A stretch of 7,227 nt of DNA from JBEIQE01 sp040376705 (GTDB lineage Bacteria > Pseudomonadota > Alphaproteobacteria > UBA2400). Of the stretch, positions 1-6,644 are shown one piece after another. The stretch covers positions 1 through 7,227 of the forward strand of contig JBEIQE010000028.1 in NCBI GenBank assembly GCA_040376705.1. Direction: 5' to 3'. How positions within the stretch are numbered: the stretch's first letter is position 1; each line of letters opens with the position of its first letter. A model generated the notes under the pieces. The model saw only the letters and a list, made by a program, of their open reading frames with translations, was not told where the DNA came from and made no database searches. A program made the translations under genes and the position numbers.

Positions 1-300
1 GGCCGAGCACGCACCATTTTAAAGCACAAGATTGTGCCCAAGCCTCGCCAGATGGCGCCTGCGGTTGTGCTGCCCGCTCTGGTACTTAGCCTGCTGGCAC
101 CAATACTCCCTATCGCCTTCTGGCCGTTTGCAGCCTGGGTTATGCTGTGCCTTGGTTATGGCGTATTGCTGGGCGTTAAAGCCAAAGATCATGCCGTAAT
201 AATCTACAGCGGTTTTGCTGCCATGATCATGCATATGGGCTGGTCCATCGGCTTCTGGCGCGGCTTCATCAGCACGCTCATAAACACCAGGAAGGCTTAA
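1..300 (+). CDS. ExoA-like GT2 glycosyltransferase, C-terminal fragment (5' end outside window)
   Basis: The reading frame is open from base 1 to a TAA at 298-300, so this is the last 99 residues of a longer protein. The GTG at 34 is internal, not a start. The fragment opens with a basic stretch (GRARTILKHK, then PRQ) that in ExoA-type succinoglycan glucosyltransferases follows the GT2 catalytic domain. Two hydrophobic regions follow: VVLPALVLSLLAPILP running into AFWPFAAWVMLCLGYGVLLG, and VIIYSGFAAMIMHMGWSIGFW. The MHxxW-xxGFW ending is the part I recall most clearly from that family. By family knowledge it would add an early sugar (glucose in S. meliloti) to the lipid-linked primer at the inner membrane. 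The catalytic DxD region is not visible, so donor and linkage are unknown. It probably shares a transcript with the next gene, which starts 10 bases after its stop. Confidence 0.72.
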   Translation, partial: GRARTILKHKIVPKPRQMAPAVVLPALVLSLLAPILPIAFWPFAAWVMLCLGYGVLLGVKAKDHAVIIYSGFAAMIMHMGWSIGFWRGFISTLINTRKA

Positions 301-309
301 GGAACAATC

Positions 310-1377
310 ATGCGCGTTATCATGTATCCTGCCGTTGGTGTGCAAAACGAAAATCGCTATATCGATATTCTGGTAGGTGCCCTACGCTCCAAAGGTGTTG
401 AAGTCATCGGTTGGAGCAAACACCTCTCGTTCCAAAGCGGGGATGTGTTCCATGTGCACTGGCCCGAGATCATTCCCGAAATTCGTGATCGCAAAAACAA
501 CATGCTGCGTGGCGAATGGATTGCGCTGCAGTTCTTCAGCACGATTCGCCGTGTAAAGCGCCAGGGTGGCCGCATCGCATGGACGGTACATGATCTTGCC
601 CCACATGACGCCAAGCTGCGTCGCTCGCCATTTCTCGAAAAATTCATGGCCCGCTTTATGGCGCAGGTTGATGTTGCACTCTCACTTACACAAGCGGGTA
701 TCGCACAGATACGTACCCAGCTGCCCGCGCTTAGTCACGCACAATGCTTTGTCACACATCATCCACATTATCGTAGTGTTCTAAACACCATACATACTGA
801 TCGCGCACAAACCGGGGCTAAGCCCGAGCAGCGTATCTTCTCATTCCTTGGCTCGCTACGCGCCAACAAGCGGCCTGATCTTGTTATGCAAGCCTTTCGT
901 GGCCTACCTACCGATTCTAATTTCCTGATTATGGCCGGAGGCGCCTCAGCAGAGGTTACAGCTGAGGTGACGAAACTAGCGCATGGTGCTAGCAACCTGA
1001 AGCTTGACCTGCGCCGTATTCCTGAAGCCGAGATGAGCGCACTTTATAGCGTGAGTGACATACTGGTATTCCCGGGTACTGATTATTTCAACTCCGGCAC
1101 AATTTATACTGCCCTTTCACTTAACGTTCCTGTGCTGGCTGCATGGAGCCCCACCAATACCGAAATTCAGCAGGCTGTAGGCAAAGAGTGGTTGCACTTA
1201 TATGAAGGCGATTTCACAACTGCAGCCATGCAAGATGCTGCTCAGGCACTCATCAGCCGCAAGACAGGCGCTGTTTGCAACCTTACTGTATTTGAGCCAG
1301 CCGCTTGCGCTGATGAACATATTGTAGCCTATAGCGCGCCGCTTGAAAGAGCGCAAAGGGCAGACCATGCAGCCTGA
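310..1377 (+). CDS. GumI-like glycosyltransferase (GT94-type, probable beta-mannosyltransferase)
   Basis: Predicted cytoplasmic, GT-B-fold glycosyltransferase of 355 residues, close to the length of GumI of Xanthomonas. The N-terminal domain carries HVHWPE (48-53) and TVHDLAPHD (92-100), matching the LHLHWPE and LHNLAPHE motifs I recall in GumI. The C-terminal domain has GSLRANK (181-187), a basic donor-phosphate-binding loop. It then has NSGT followed by xxALSLxxPVLAxWSxxN (from N261) and LYEGDF (297-302), all of which align with GumI. The GT4-type E-x7-E motif is absent; NSGT (261-264) sits in its place. GumI transfers mannose from GDP-mannose in beta-1,4 linkage to a lipid-linked glucuronosyl oligosaccharide. 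Mannose here is inferred from similarity and the acceptor is unknown. No signal peptide or membrane segment is seen. The ATG at 310 follows AAGGA (299-303) at good spacing. The 3' end overlaps the next gene by 11 bases. Confidence 0.8.
   Translation: MRVIMYPAVGVQNENRYIDILVGALRSKGVEVIGWSKHLSFQSGDVFHVHWPEIIPEIRDRKNNMLRGEWIALQFFSTIRRVKRQGGRIAWTVHDLAPHDAKLRRSPFLEKFMARFMAQVDVALSLTQAGIAQIRTQLPALSHAQCFVTHHPHYRSVLNTIHTDRAQTGAKPEQRIFSFLGSLRANKRPDLVMQAFRGLPTDSNFLIMAGGASAEVTAEVTKLAHGASNLKLDLRRIPEAEMSALYSVSDILVFPGTDYFNSGTIYTALSLNVPVLAAWSPTNTEIQQAVGKEWLHLYEGDFTTAAMQDAAQALISRKTGAVCNLTVFEPAACADEHIVAYSAPLERAQRADHAA
1355..1360 (+). promoter_or_regulatory. Ribosome binding site deciding the start of the ExoO-like gene
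   Basis: AAAGGG lies six bases before the ATG at 1367, inside the end of the upstream gene. It supports that ATG over the in-frame TTG at 1343, which would add eight charged residues before the conserved GT2 N-terminus and has no comparable site in front of it. Confidence 0.6.
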
Positions 1378-2314
1378 TGTTTCGGTCATCATCACATCCT
1401 ATAACACTGCGGGCTATATAACCCGCGCAGTTGACAGCGCCCTGAGCCAAACTGGTGTGTCGCTCGAAGTGGTGATTGTAGATGACTGCTCAAGCGATAA
1501 CTCATGGCAGGTTATTGAAGGCCTGGCTGATCCACGCATCAAGCGCTTCCGCCCCGCTCAGAATGGTGGCCCGAGCGTTACACGCAATCTTGCCATCGGT
1601 ATGGCAACCGGCAAATGGCTGGCAGTGCTGGATAGCGACGATACATTTGACGCCGGCCGTCTTGAACGACTGCTCAAACGTGCAGAGACACTGAATGCCG
1701 ATATCATCGTCGATAATCTTGCGATTTATCGCGAGGCAGATGGTGCAAGTTACCCGATGTTTGAGGCTGAGCGTTTGACAGCTATACCCAAACTTACATT
1801 GGCTGAATTCATTAAAGGTAATCAGTACTTCCTTGACGGCTTTACGCTTGGCTACCTCAAGCCTGTTTTCTCAAGCGCCTTTCTTGCACAGCATCAGCTA
1901 AGCTATGATCCGGATATCCGTATTGGCGAAGACTACTTCCTGTTGGCCAGTGCACTGGCACTGGGTGCTAGCTGCGCAGTGGAGCCGACTGTAGGTTACA
2001 TTTATACCGTGCGCAAAGGCTCGATCTCGCACCGCCTGCAGCCCGCCGATGTAAGCCGCATTAACGCTTGTGATAACAAACTACTCGCCCGCTTCAAGCT
2101 CGATGGTGTTGCGCAGGCCGCACAGGCTAAACGCACCCGTAATCTAGCGCGCGCACTTGCTTTTACACAGCTGGTTGAAGCAATCAAACAGCGTAACGCC
2201 GGTGGTATTTGCAAAGTCATAATCTCACAGCCCAGTGCTGTACTGGGCTTATGGCGGCCTATCGCTGTGCGCCTTGAGCGCCTTAAAAAGAAGCTGGTAG
2301 GTTCGCGTGGATAA
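1367..2314 (+). CDS. ExoO-like GT2 glycosyltransferase
   Basis: Inverting GT-A glycosyltransferase of 315 residues from the ATG at 1367. The start MQPDVSVIITSYN places the first GT2 beta strand at residues 5-13. Donor-binding VDDCS has D39/D40, metal-binding DSDD is at 89-92, and GEDYFLLASALA (from G187) carries the probable catalytic-base region ED at 188-189. The phrases GYLKPVF, IGEDYxLLASALA, CAVEP, GYIYTVRKGSIS and PIAVRLERLK closely match the ExoO proteins of succinoglycan clusters as I recall them, including the long C-terminal region past the catalytic domain. ExoO adds a beta-1,6-linked glucose to the lipid-linked succinoglycan intermediate. Family membership is well supported, but identical substrate and linkage are only inferred. 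No transmembrane segment is apparent. It overlaps the upstream gene by 11 bases and the downstream gene by 8, which suggests coupled translation in one operon. Confidence 0.85.
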   Translation: MQPDVSVIITSYNTAGYITRAVDSALSQTGVSLEVVIVDDCSSDNSWQVIEGLADPRIKRFRPAQNGGPSVTRNLAIGMATGKWLAVLDSDDTFDAGRLERLLKRAETLNADIIVDNLAIYREADGASYPMFEAERLTAIPKLTLAEFIKGNQYFLDGFTLGYLKPVFSSAFLAQHQLSYDPDIRIGEDYFLLASALALGASCAVEPTVGYIYTVRKGSISHRLQPADVSRINACDNKLLARFKLDGVAQAAQAKRTRNLARALAFTQLVEAIKQRNAGGICKVIISQPSAVLGLWRPIAVRLERLKKKLVGSRG

Positions 2315-3440
2315 ACAACTCAGTATCCTTGCCCCCACTCGCTACCCTTGGCGTTTTAACAGCCCCAGGCACTCGAAGCACGATATCTCCATTCGTAAAT
2401 TTTTGCCGATGAACCGCTTGAGCTATAAGCTGGAGGGTATTACAGCTTTCAACCCATTCCCGCCCAAGCGGTTTGATCTAATCCATACATTCAACCGTGT
2501 ACCACTTTCAAAACTGCCATTTGTTATGGGTTTTGAATCGCATATGCCACGCGCCTATAGCCTGGAACATACACGCTATTACAAAGCACTGACCAATCGT
2601 CTGTCTGGTAATAAATGCCGGCGTATCGTTGCCATATCTGAGTACGCACGCAAACTCTTCCTACAGCAGCATGCAAATAGCCCACAGCTACCTGCACTCA
2701 TCAGCAAACTGGAAGTACGCTACCCGAATGTTGACCTGCCTGCCGGTGGCGATATGTTTTCTGCAGCAGCTCATGACCCGATCAGGCTGGTCTTTGTTGG
2801 CAACCACTTTGGCCGCAAAGGTGGCTGTGCCATCGTCCGGTTAGCTGAGTTAGCAAAAGCTCAAGGCCTTGCTTTAGAAATTGATCTGGTATCAGGCCTC
2901 GAAACTGGCATTGCCTCATGGGTGGACCCATTATCCGCGGATTATTTCACGCCATGGCGCGCACGCTTGGCTGCCCTACCCAATATTCGCCACCGCCAGC
3001 ATGTACCGAATACAGAGCTACTTGGGCTAGTTAGTCGTGCCCATTTTCTCATGCTGCCTACCTTCGCTGATACGTTCGGCTTTAGTGTGATTGAGGCCAT
3101 GGCGCATCATACGCCAGTCATTACCACGCATCAGGGCGCGATGCCTGAGGTTATCCGTGATGGAGAGAACAGTATTCTCCTCTCGCTGGAATGTAATGAT
3201 AATGGCGATTGGATACATATCAAACGGCATGATCGCGATGGTGAGGCCTATGAGAAACTTTTTACCGATGAGAATGAGCGGTTGGCGCAAGAAGCCCTGC
3301 AGCGCATTACAACGACCCTTTCAGGCAGCAGGTATGCAAACATGCGCAAGGGTGCACGACAAACAGCCGAACAACTTTTCGATGCCAAGACCGCCAGTGA
3401 TTATTGGGATATGGTCTATCAGGAAGCTGCCACATCATGA
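2307..3440 (+). CDS. GT4-family glycosyltransferase
   Basis: GT-B retaining glycosyltransferase of 377 residues from a GTG at 2307. A weak purine-rich GGTAGG lies at 2296-2301, and the start falls inside the last codons of the upstream gene. The C-terminal donor-binding domain is clear: VFVGNHFGRKGG, with the phosphate-binding R170-K171-G172, and PTFADTFGFSVIEAMA, where the E-x7-E motif appears as D255-x7-E263, followed by PVITTHQGAMPEVI. The conservative Asp for the first Glu is unusual but seen in some GT4 proteins. The N-terminal acceptor half (1-160) lacks the usual GG loop and instead has PRHSKHD and GFESHMPR, so the acceptor cannot be inferred. Residues 290-320 form a hydrophilic, charged stretch after the donor domain. 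Family assignment is firm; donor, acceptor and linkage are unknown. By context it acts on the same lipid-linked repeat unit. Its TGA overlaps the next ATG (ATGA). Confidence 0.85.
   Translation: MDKQLSILAPTRYPWRFNSPRHSKHDISIRKFLPMNRLSYKLEGITAFNPFPPKRFDLIHTFNRVPLSKLPFVMGFESHMPRAYSLEHTRYYKALTNRLSGNKCRRIVAISEYARKLFLQQHANSPQLPALISKLEVRYPNVDLPAGGDMFSAAAHDPIRLVFVGNHFGRKGGCAIVRLAELAKAQGLALEIDLVSGLETGIASWVDPLSADYFTPWRARLAALPNIRHRQHVPNTELLGLVSRAHFLMLPTFADTFGFSVIEAMAHHTPVITTHQGAMPEVIRDGENSILLSLECNDNGDWIHIKRHDRDGEAYEKLFTDENERLAQEALQRITTTLSGSRYANMRKGARQTAEQLFDAKTASDYWDMVYQEAATS
3421..3426 (+). promoter_or_regulatory. Ribosome binding site deciding the start of the Wzy-like gene
   Basis: AGGAAG lies ten bases before the ATG at 3437, within the last codons of the upstream glycosyltransferase gene. 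It supports the ATG, which overlaps the upstream TGA as ATGA, over the in-frame TTG at 3404, which has no ribosome binding site in front of it. Confidence 0.5.
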
Positions 3441-4663
3441 CAACAGCCACAATTAACCATGTACCGGTAAAAGCCCTGCCCGATTTCTATGCTATACCGG
3501 CACTTATCCTGACAGCTCTTATTCTGGCTTACTCAACCAAGGTCGGGTTTGTAGCAATTCTGGTTTTATATGCTTTATGGCTGCCACAACTGTTACTGCG
3601 CCCGTCACAGATCATCAGGCCTTTTGGTAGTACGCTCTTTCTGTTGCTTTTGCCATTTCTATGCACCTACTCGTTCTTCTGGTCAAATGTACCAGAGCGC
3701 AGCATCTATTTTGGCTTTCAGTTTTTTACTATGGTCATATGCACAATTATCGTTGCTAGAACAGTCACAATAGAAACCCTTATAAAAGGCCTGGCTTTAG
3801 GATGTACCTTTGTATTGCTAATTTCATTGGCCTCAGGCAATTACCAACGTGACTACTTTAGTAATGAATATTCTTTGATTGGCTACTTCGGATCAAAGAA
3901 TCAAGTTGGCCTGTTTGCCGATGTCGGAATTATAACCAGTCTTATATTGCTTTTTTCAGCGCACGAGCGCCGCACAACTAAACTAGGAATTGCCGTCCCC
4001 AGCCTAATTATTGGTATTATATGCCTTTTCCTCAGCAAATCAGCTGCATCACTTATATGCCTAATCGCAACAGTTGGCGTTCTTATCTTTGCATGGTTCA
4101 TAACCCGCTTTAATCCGCGATTGAGAATCATAATCCTAATTTTAGGTGGCCTGTTTGTATTAACTGCTTTTGTTTCATTTGAGGCGATCGGCCTTAACCT
4201 ACAGACAGCAACACTGCAAAGCGTTGGTAAGGATAGCACTTTAACCGGGCGCACTTATTTGTGGTCAGAGGGCATCAAAGCTGGTCTACAGCGCCCGTGG
4301 CTCGGCTGGGGGTATTCAGGCTTCTGGGCACCTGGCCAGCCATTAGCCGAACGCTACTGGGATGAATTCGGCATTACAGCCAAAACCGGCTTCCACTTCC
4401 ATAATACATTTATTCAAACCTATGTAGATATAGGCATTCTTGGATTACTTGGTGCCATAGGGGTAGTTTTGCTTATACTCTGGCGTAGCGGCAAAAGAAT
4501 TCTACAGGAAGATTTGAGCCTAACCAGTAGCTTTGCATTTGCCTTTGCTGTTATGTTTTCAATTCGCGCCATGGTGGAGGTTGAATTTTTGGGTCAATTC
4601 AGTCTTGGCACGCTGCTTGTTTTCATAATCATACCTTTACTAAACCGCCAACCCCTCAAGTAG
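3437..4663 (+). CDS. Wzy/ExoQ-type polysaccharide polymerase (O-antigen ligase/polymerase domain)
   Basis: Integral inner-membrane protein of 408 residues with about 11-12 hydrophobic segments. Clear ones start near residues 17, 36, 64, 91, 115, 157, 184, 201, 230, 340, 370 and 391. The layout fits the O-antigen ligase/polymerase (Wzy_C) superfamily. GYFGSKNQVG has its core at 152-156. A large periplasmic loop follows (about 250-335), holding TGRTYLW (270-276), RPWLGWGYSGFW and HFHNTFIQ (from H320), with the conserved Arg and His expected of this family. These enzymes join lipid-linked repeat units into polymer at the periplasmic face. A WaaL-type ligase has the same fold, but the position among repeat-unit glycosyltransferases favours a polymerase. 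The start ATG overlaps the preceding stop by 4 bases. GC is about 40% over 3721-4200 by hand count, lower than the neighbours, which is common for wzy genes and may reflect exchange or hydrophobic codon bias. Confidence 0.85.
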   Translation: MTTATINHVPVKALPDFYAIPALILTALILAYSTKVGFVAILVLYALWLPQLLLRPSQIIRPFGSTLFLLLLPFLCTYSFFWSNVPERSIYFGFQFFTMVICTIIVARTVTIETLIKGLALGCTFVLLISLASGNYQRDYFSNEYSLIGYFGSKNQVGLFADVGIITSLILLFSAHERRTTKLGIAVPSLIIGIICLFLSKSAASLICLIATVGVLIFAWFITRFNPRLRIIILILGGLFVLTAFVSFEAIGLNLQTATLQSVGKDSTLTGRTYLWSEGIKAGLQRPWLGWGYSGFWAPGQPLAERYWDEFGITAKTGFHFHNTFIQTYVDIGILGLLGAIGVVLLILWRSGKRILQEDLSLTSSFAFAFAVMFSIRAMVEVEFLGQFSLGTLLVFIIIPLLNRQPLK

Positions 4664-4671
4664 ATGACTCT

Positions 4672-5748
4672 GTGAATATCCTGTTCGCTACATGCCAGCC
4701 TCTTCTGCCCCAAATGTTTGGAGGGCTGCAATCGTCTGCGCATGAGCTGGCAACCGTGTTACAAAGCGAGGGGCACAAAGTTGGCATGATTGGCGCCCTG
4801 ATGCCTGAAGGCTATATCGGTAAGCGCGGGCGGTTAATTAACAAACTCATCGGAAGAAATAAAGCTGCCTGTGACCATACTCAAGGCTATCCCGTTTGGC
4901 GGGCCTGGTTTCCTGCCGAAAGCCTTGAATGGACAGTCAAACGTTTTAGGCCAGACCTCGTTATAGTTCTCGCACGGCAGCCAGTGCTTATAGCCAGATC
5001 AGTGCAGAACCTCAAAATTCCTGTTCTCATGATGCTGCAGGATGTTGAGTTCAACGATCATGGCGGTGATTTTGCAAGCCTCGGCAATATTCCCTGTGTA
5101 GCCAACTCGCATTTCACTGCTGACCGTTACAAGTCGGCCTTTGGCGTTGACCCAATGGTGATTGAGCCACTCATCAACGGGCATGAAAAATACACAACCA
5201 CAACTTCGCGAGAAAATGTAACACTCGTTAATCCGCACCGTTTTAAAGGTGTAAACTTGGCAATGGAACTGGCGCGCCACTGCCCGGATATTCCATTCAA
5301 TTTCGTCGAAACCTGGCCACTTTCAGCCATTGAGCGAGCAACGCTTTGTGGGCAGTTAAAACAGCTCCCCAATATTCAACTCAGTCCATCCACACAGGAT
5401 ATGAAGCAGGTCTACTCCCGCTGTAAAATTCTGATTGCACCCAGCCAATGGGAAGAGGCTTATGGACGCGTTGTAACAGAGGCGCAATTCAGCGGTATAC
5501 CCGTTATCGCCTCCAACCGCGGCGGGCTGCCGGAAGCTGTTGGGCCTGGTGGTATTGTCCTCAATCCTGATGGCGCGCTCGAGAACTGGCTGGCTGAGTT
5601 ACGGCGCCTATGGAGCGATAGCGCTTACTACTCTGACCTTTCCGCAGCTGCACGTACGTATGCGGATCGTCCAAGTTTGCAGTGGCGCTATCAGCGTGAC
5701 TTGTGGCACGAGGCTTTTTCTGTTGCCATACGTGGCCATAAGTCATGA
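4672..5748 (+). CDS. GT4-family glycosyltransferase
   Basis: GT-B retaining glycosyltransferase of 358 residues. The N-terminal domain opens with a typical beta strand NILFATCQP and the glycine loop FGGLQSSAHELA (G17-G18), part of the acceptor/donor cleft. The C-terminal domain has LVNPHRFKGV, with donor-phosphate-contacting K192-G193, and SQWEEAYGRVVTEA, a canonical E262-x7-E270, followed by PVIASNRGGLPEAVG. A sugar nucleotide donor is expected, but which sugar is not readable. No membrane segments are seen, so it probably works at the cytoplasmic face of the inner membrane on the lipid-linked repeat unit. The start is a GTG eight bases after the upstream TAG with no strong ribosome binding site, so reinitiation by terminating ribosomes is likely. 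The nearby ATG at 4664 is out of frame and hits a stop after three codons. The 3' TGA overlaps the next ATG. Confidence 0.87.
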   Translation: MNILFATCQPLLPQMFGGLQSSAHELATVLQSEGHKVGMIGALMPEGYIGKRGRLINKLIGRNKAACDHTQGYPVWRAWFPAESLEWTVKRFRPDLVIVLARQPVLIARSVQNLKIPVLMMLQDVEFNDHGGDFASLGNIPCVANSHFTADRYKSAFGVDPMVIEPLINGHEKYTTTTSRENVTLVNPHRFKGVNLAMELARHCPDIPFNFVETWPLSAIERATLCGQLKQLPNIQLSPSTQDMKQVYSRCKILIAPSQWEEAYGRVVTEAQFSGIPVIASNRGGLPEAVGPGGIVLNPDGALENWLAELRRLWSDSAYYSDLSAAARTYADRPSLQWRYQRDLWHEAFSVAIRGHKS

Positions 5749-6644
5749 AGCTTTCTGTAATCATTTGCACGCGCAATCGGGCGCATGCGCTAACGCACTG
5801 CCTAGATGCCACATTACAAGCACTGGCTATCGCTGGCGTTGAGGCAGAGTGCCTTGTGGTTGATAACGGCTCAAGCGACAATACGCAGGCGGTAGTTACT
5901 AAATATGCAGCCTCCCACCCGCAGGTGCGGCTGGTGAGCGAGCAACGTAAAGGCCTTTCATACGCGCGTAATGCTGGTATCAACGCTGCGCAAGGTGAAC
6001 TGATTGCTTTTACTGATGATGACTGCCAGCCCGAACCAAATTACTTTGCAACCCTGCTGCACTATGCAGCAGCCGATACAGGCCCTGTTCTCAGAGGGGC
6101 GCGGGTTGAATTGGGCGATACTACTGACCAACCTTTTTCAATCCTCACACGCACCACGAGCGAACGCTGGCAGAAGAATGCATATCCGGTAGCTGATCGG
6201 CAGCTGGCAGGGGCGATAATTGGCGCCAGCATGCTAATGCCGCTTGCACTGGCCAAGGCGATTGGCCCGTTTGATGTGCGTTTTGGCGCAGGCGGCCCGT
6301 TTATGGGCGGCGAAGAGATAGACTATATCTACCGCGTGTATGAAGCCGGATATCTTATTGAATATGTGCCAGATGCAGTTATCCGCCACTATCATGGCCG
6401 CAAGACGCTGGCTGAAATTGGCAAACTAGTACGCGACTACGATGTGGGCGATGGTGCACTTTATGCCAAATATATGTTCAAACAACCACAACTCCTGCGC
6501 CCGCTGTGGTGGGATTTCAAGAAAGCTTTAAAAGAACTGCGTGGCGGTCCGCTTTGCCGCCCTGCACTTGGCCTCTCACACTGGAGCCGACTTTATAATG
6601 TCATGCGCGGAATAGCCAAGTACGCGTTCAATAAGTCGGCCTAA
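5745..6644 (+). CDS. GT2-family glycosyltransferase
   Basis: GT-A inverting glycosyltransferase of 299 residues. It begins with SVIICTRNRAHAL and has donor-binding VVDNGSSDNT. RKGLSYARNAGI precedes the metal-binding TDDDC, with D91-D93. FMGGEEIDYIYRVYEAGY carries acidic E190/E191 as the catalytic-base region, followed by VIRHYHGRKT, the usual end of this GT2 subgroup's catalytic core. The last 80 residues are basic and aromatic (LWWDFKKALKEL, then RLYNVMRG) and may lie against the membrane, but no clear transmembrane helix is present. It could occupy the role of ExoM or ExoW in succinoglycan-type assembly, but I cannot assign the sugar or linkage. Its ATG overlaps the upstream TGA by 4 bases with no good ribosome binding site, so coupled translation is likely. 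It is the last gene of the rightward run. Confidence 0.87.
   Translation: MKLSVIICTRNRAHALTHCLDATLQALAIAGVEAECLVVDNGSSDNTQAVVTKYAASHPQVRLVSEQRKGLSYARNAGINAAQGELIAFTDDDCQPEPNYFATLLHYAAADTGPVLRGARVELGDTTDQPFSILTRTTSERWQKNAYPVADRQLAGAIIGASMLMPLALAKAIGPFDVRFGAGGPFMGGEEIDYIYRVYEAGYLIEYVPDAVIRHYHGRKTLAEIGKLVRDYDVGDGALYAKYMFKQPQLLRPLWWDFKKALKELRGGPLCRPALGLSHWSRLYNVMRGIAKYAFNKSA

Noticed and set aside
34..300. A complete small membrane protein of 88 residues starting at the GTG at 34.
   Set aside because: The frame is open to base 1 and the upstream residues (GRARTILKHKI) fit the conserved link of ExoA-type enzymes, so it is the end of a larger gene.
1343..1366. Longer N-terminus for the ExoO-like protein from the TTG at 1343.
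   Set aside because: The extra eight residues precede the normal GT2 beginning, and the ATG at 1367 has a well-placed AAAGGG six bases ahead.
1946..1959. 14-base perfect palindrome GCCAGTGCACTGGC, a possible operator.
   Set aside because: It lies deep inside the ExoO-like gene and encodes ordinary ASALA residues. One palindrome of this length is nearly expected by chance in 7 kb, and no second copy was seen near any start.
3404..3436. Longer N-terminus for the polymerase from the TTG at 3404.
   Set aside because: It has no ribosome binding site and would create a 37-base overlap. The ATG at 3437 has AGGAAG upstream and a standard ATGA junction.
3901..4254. A 117-residue minus-strand open frame within the polymerase gene.
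   Set aside because: It is antisense to a clear polytopic membrane protein and is rich in Arg, Ile and Pro, as expected for the complement of hydrophobic codons. No domain was seen.
5561..5983. A 140-residue minus-strand open frame across the junction of the last two rightward genes.
   Set aside because: It is antisense to two well-supported glycosyltransferase genes, has no recognisable domain, and its composition is that of a shadow frame.
6054..6072. Inverted repeat CTGCTGCA-CTA-TGCAGCAG, a possible hairpin.
   Set aside because: It is inside the coding sequence of the last GT2 gene (Leu-His-Tyr-Ala-Ala codons), has no T-run, and fits chance expectation for a repeat of this size.
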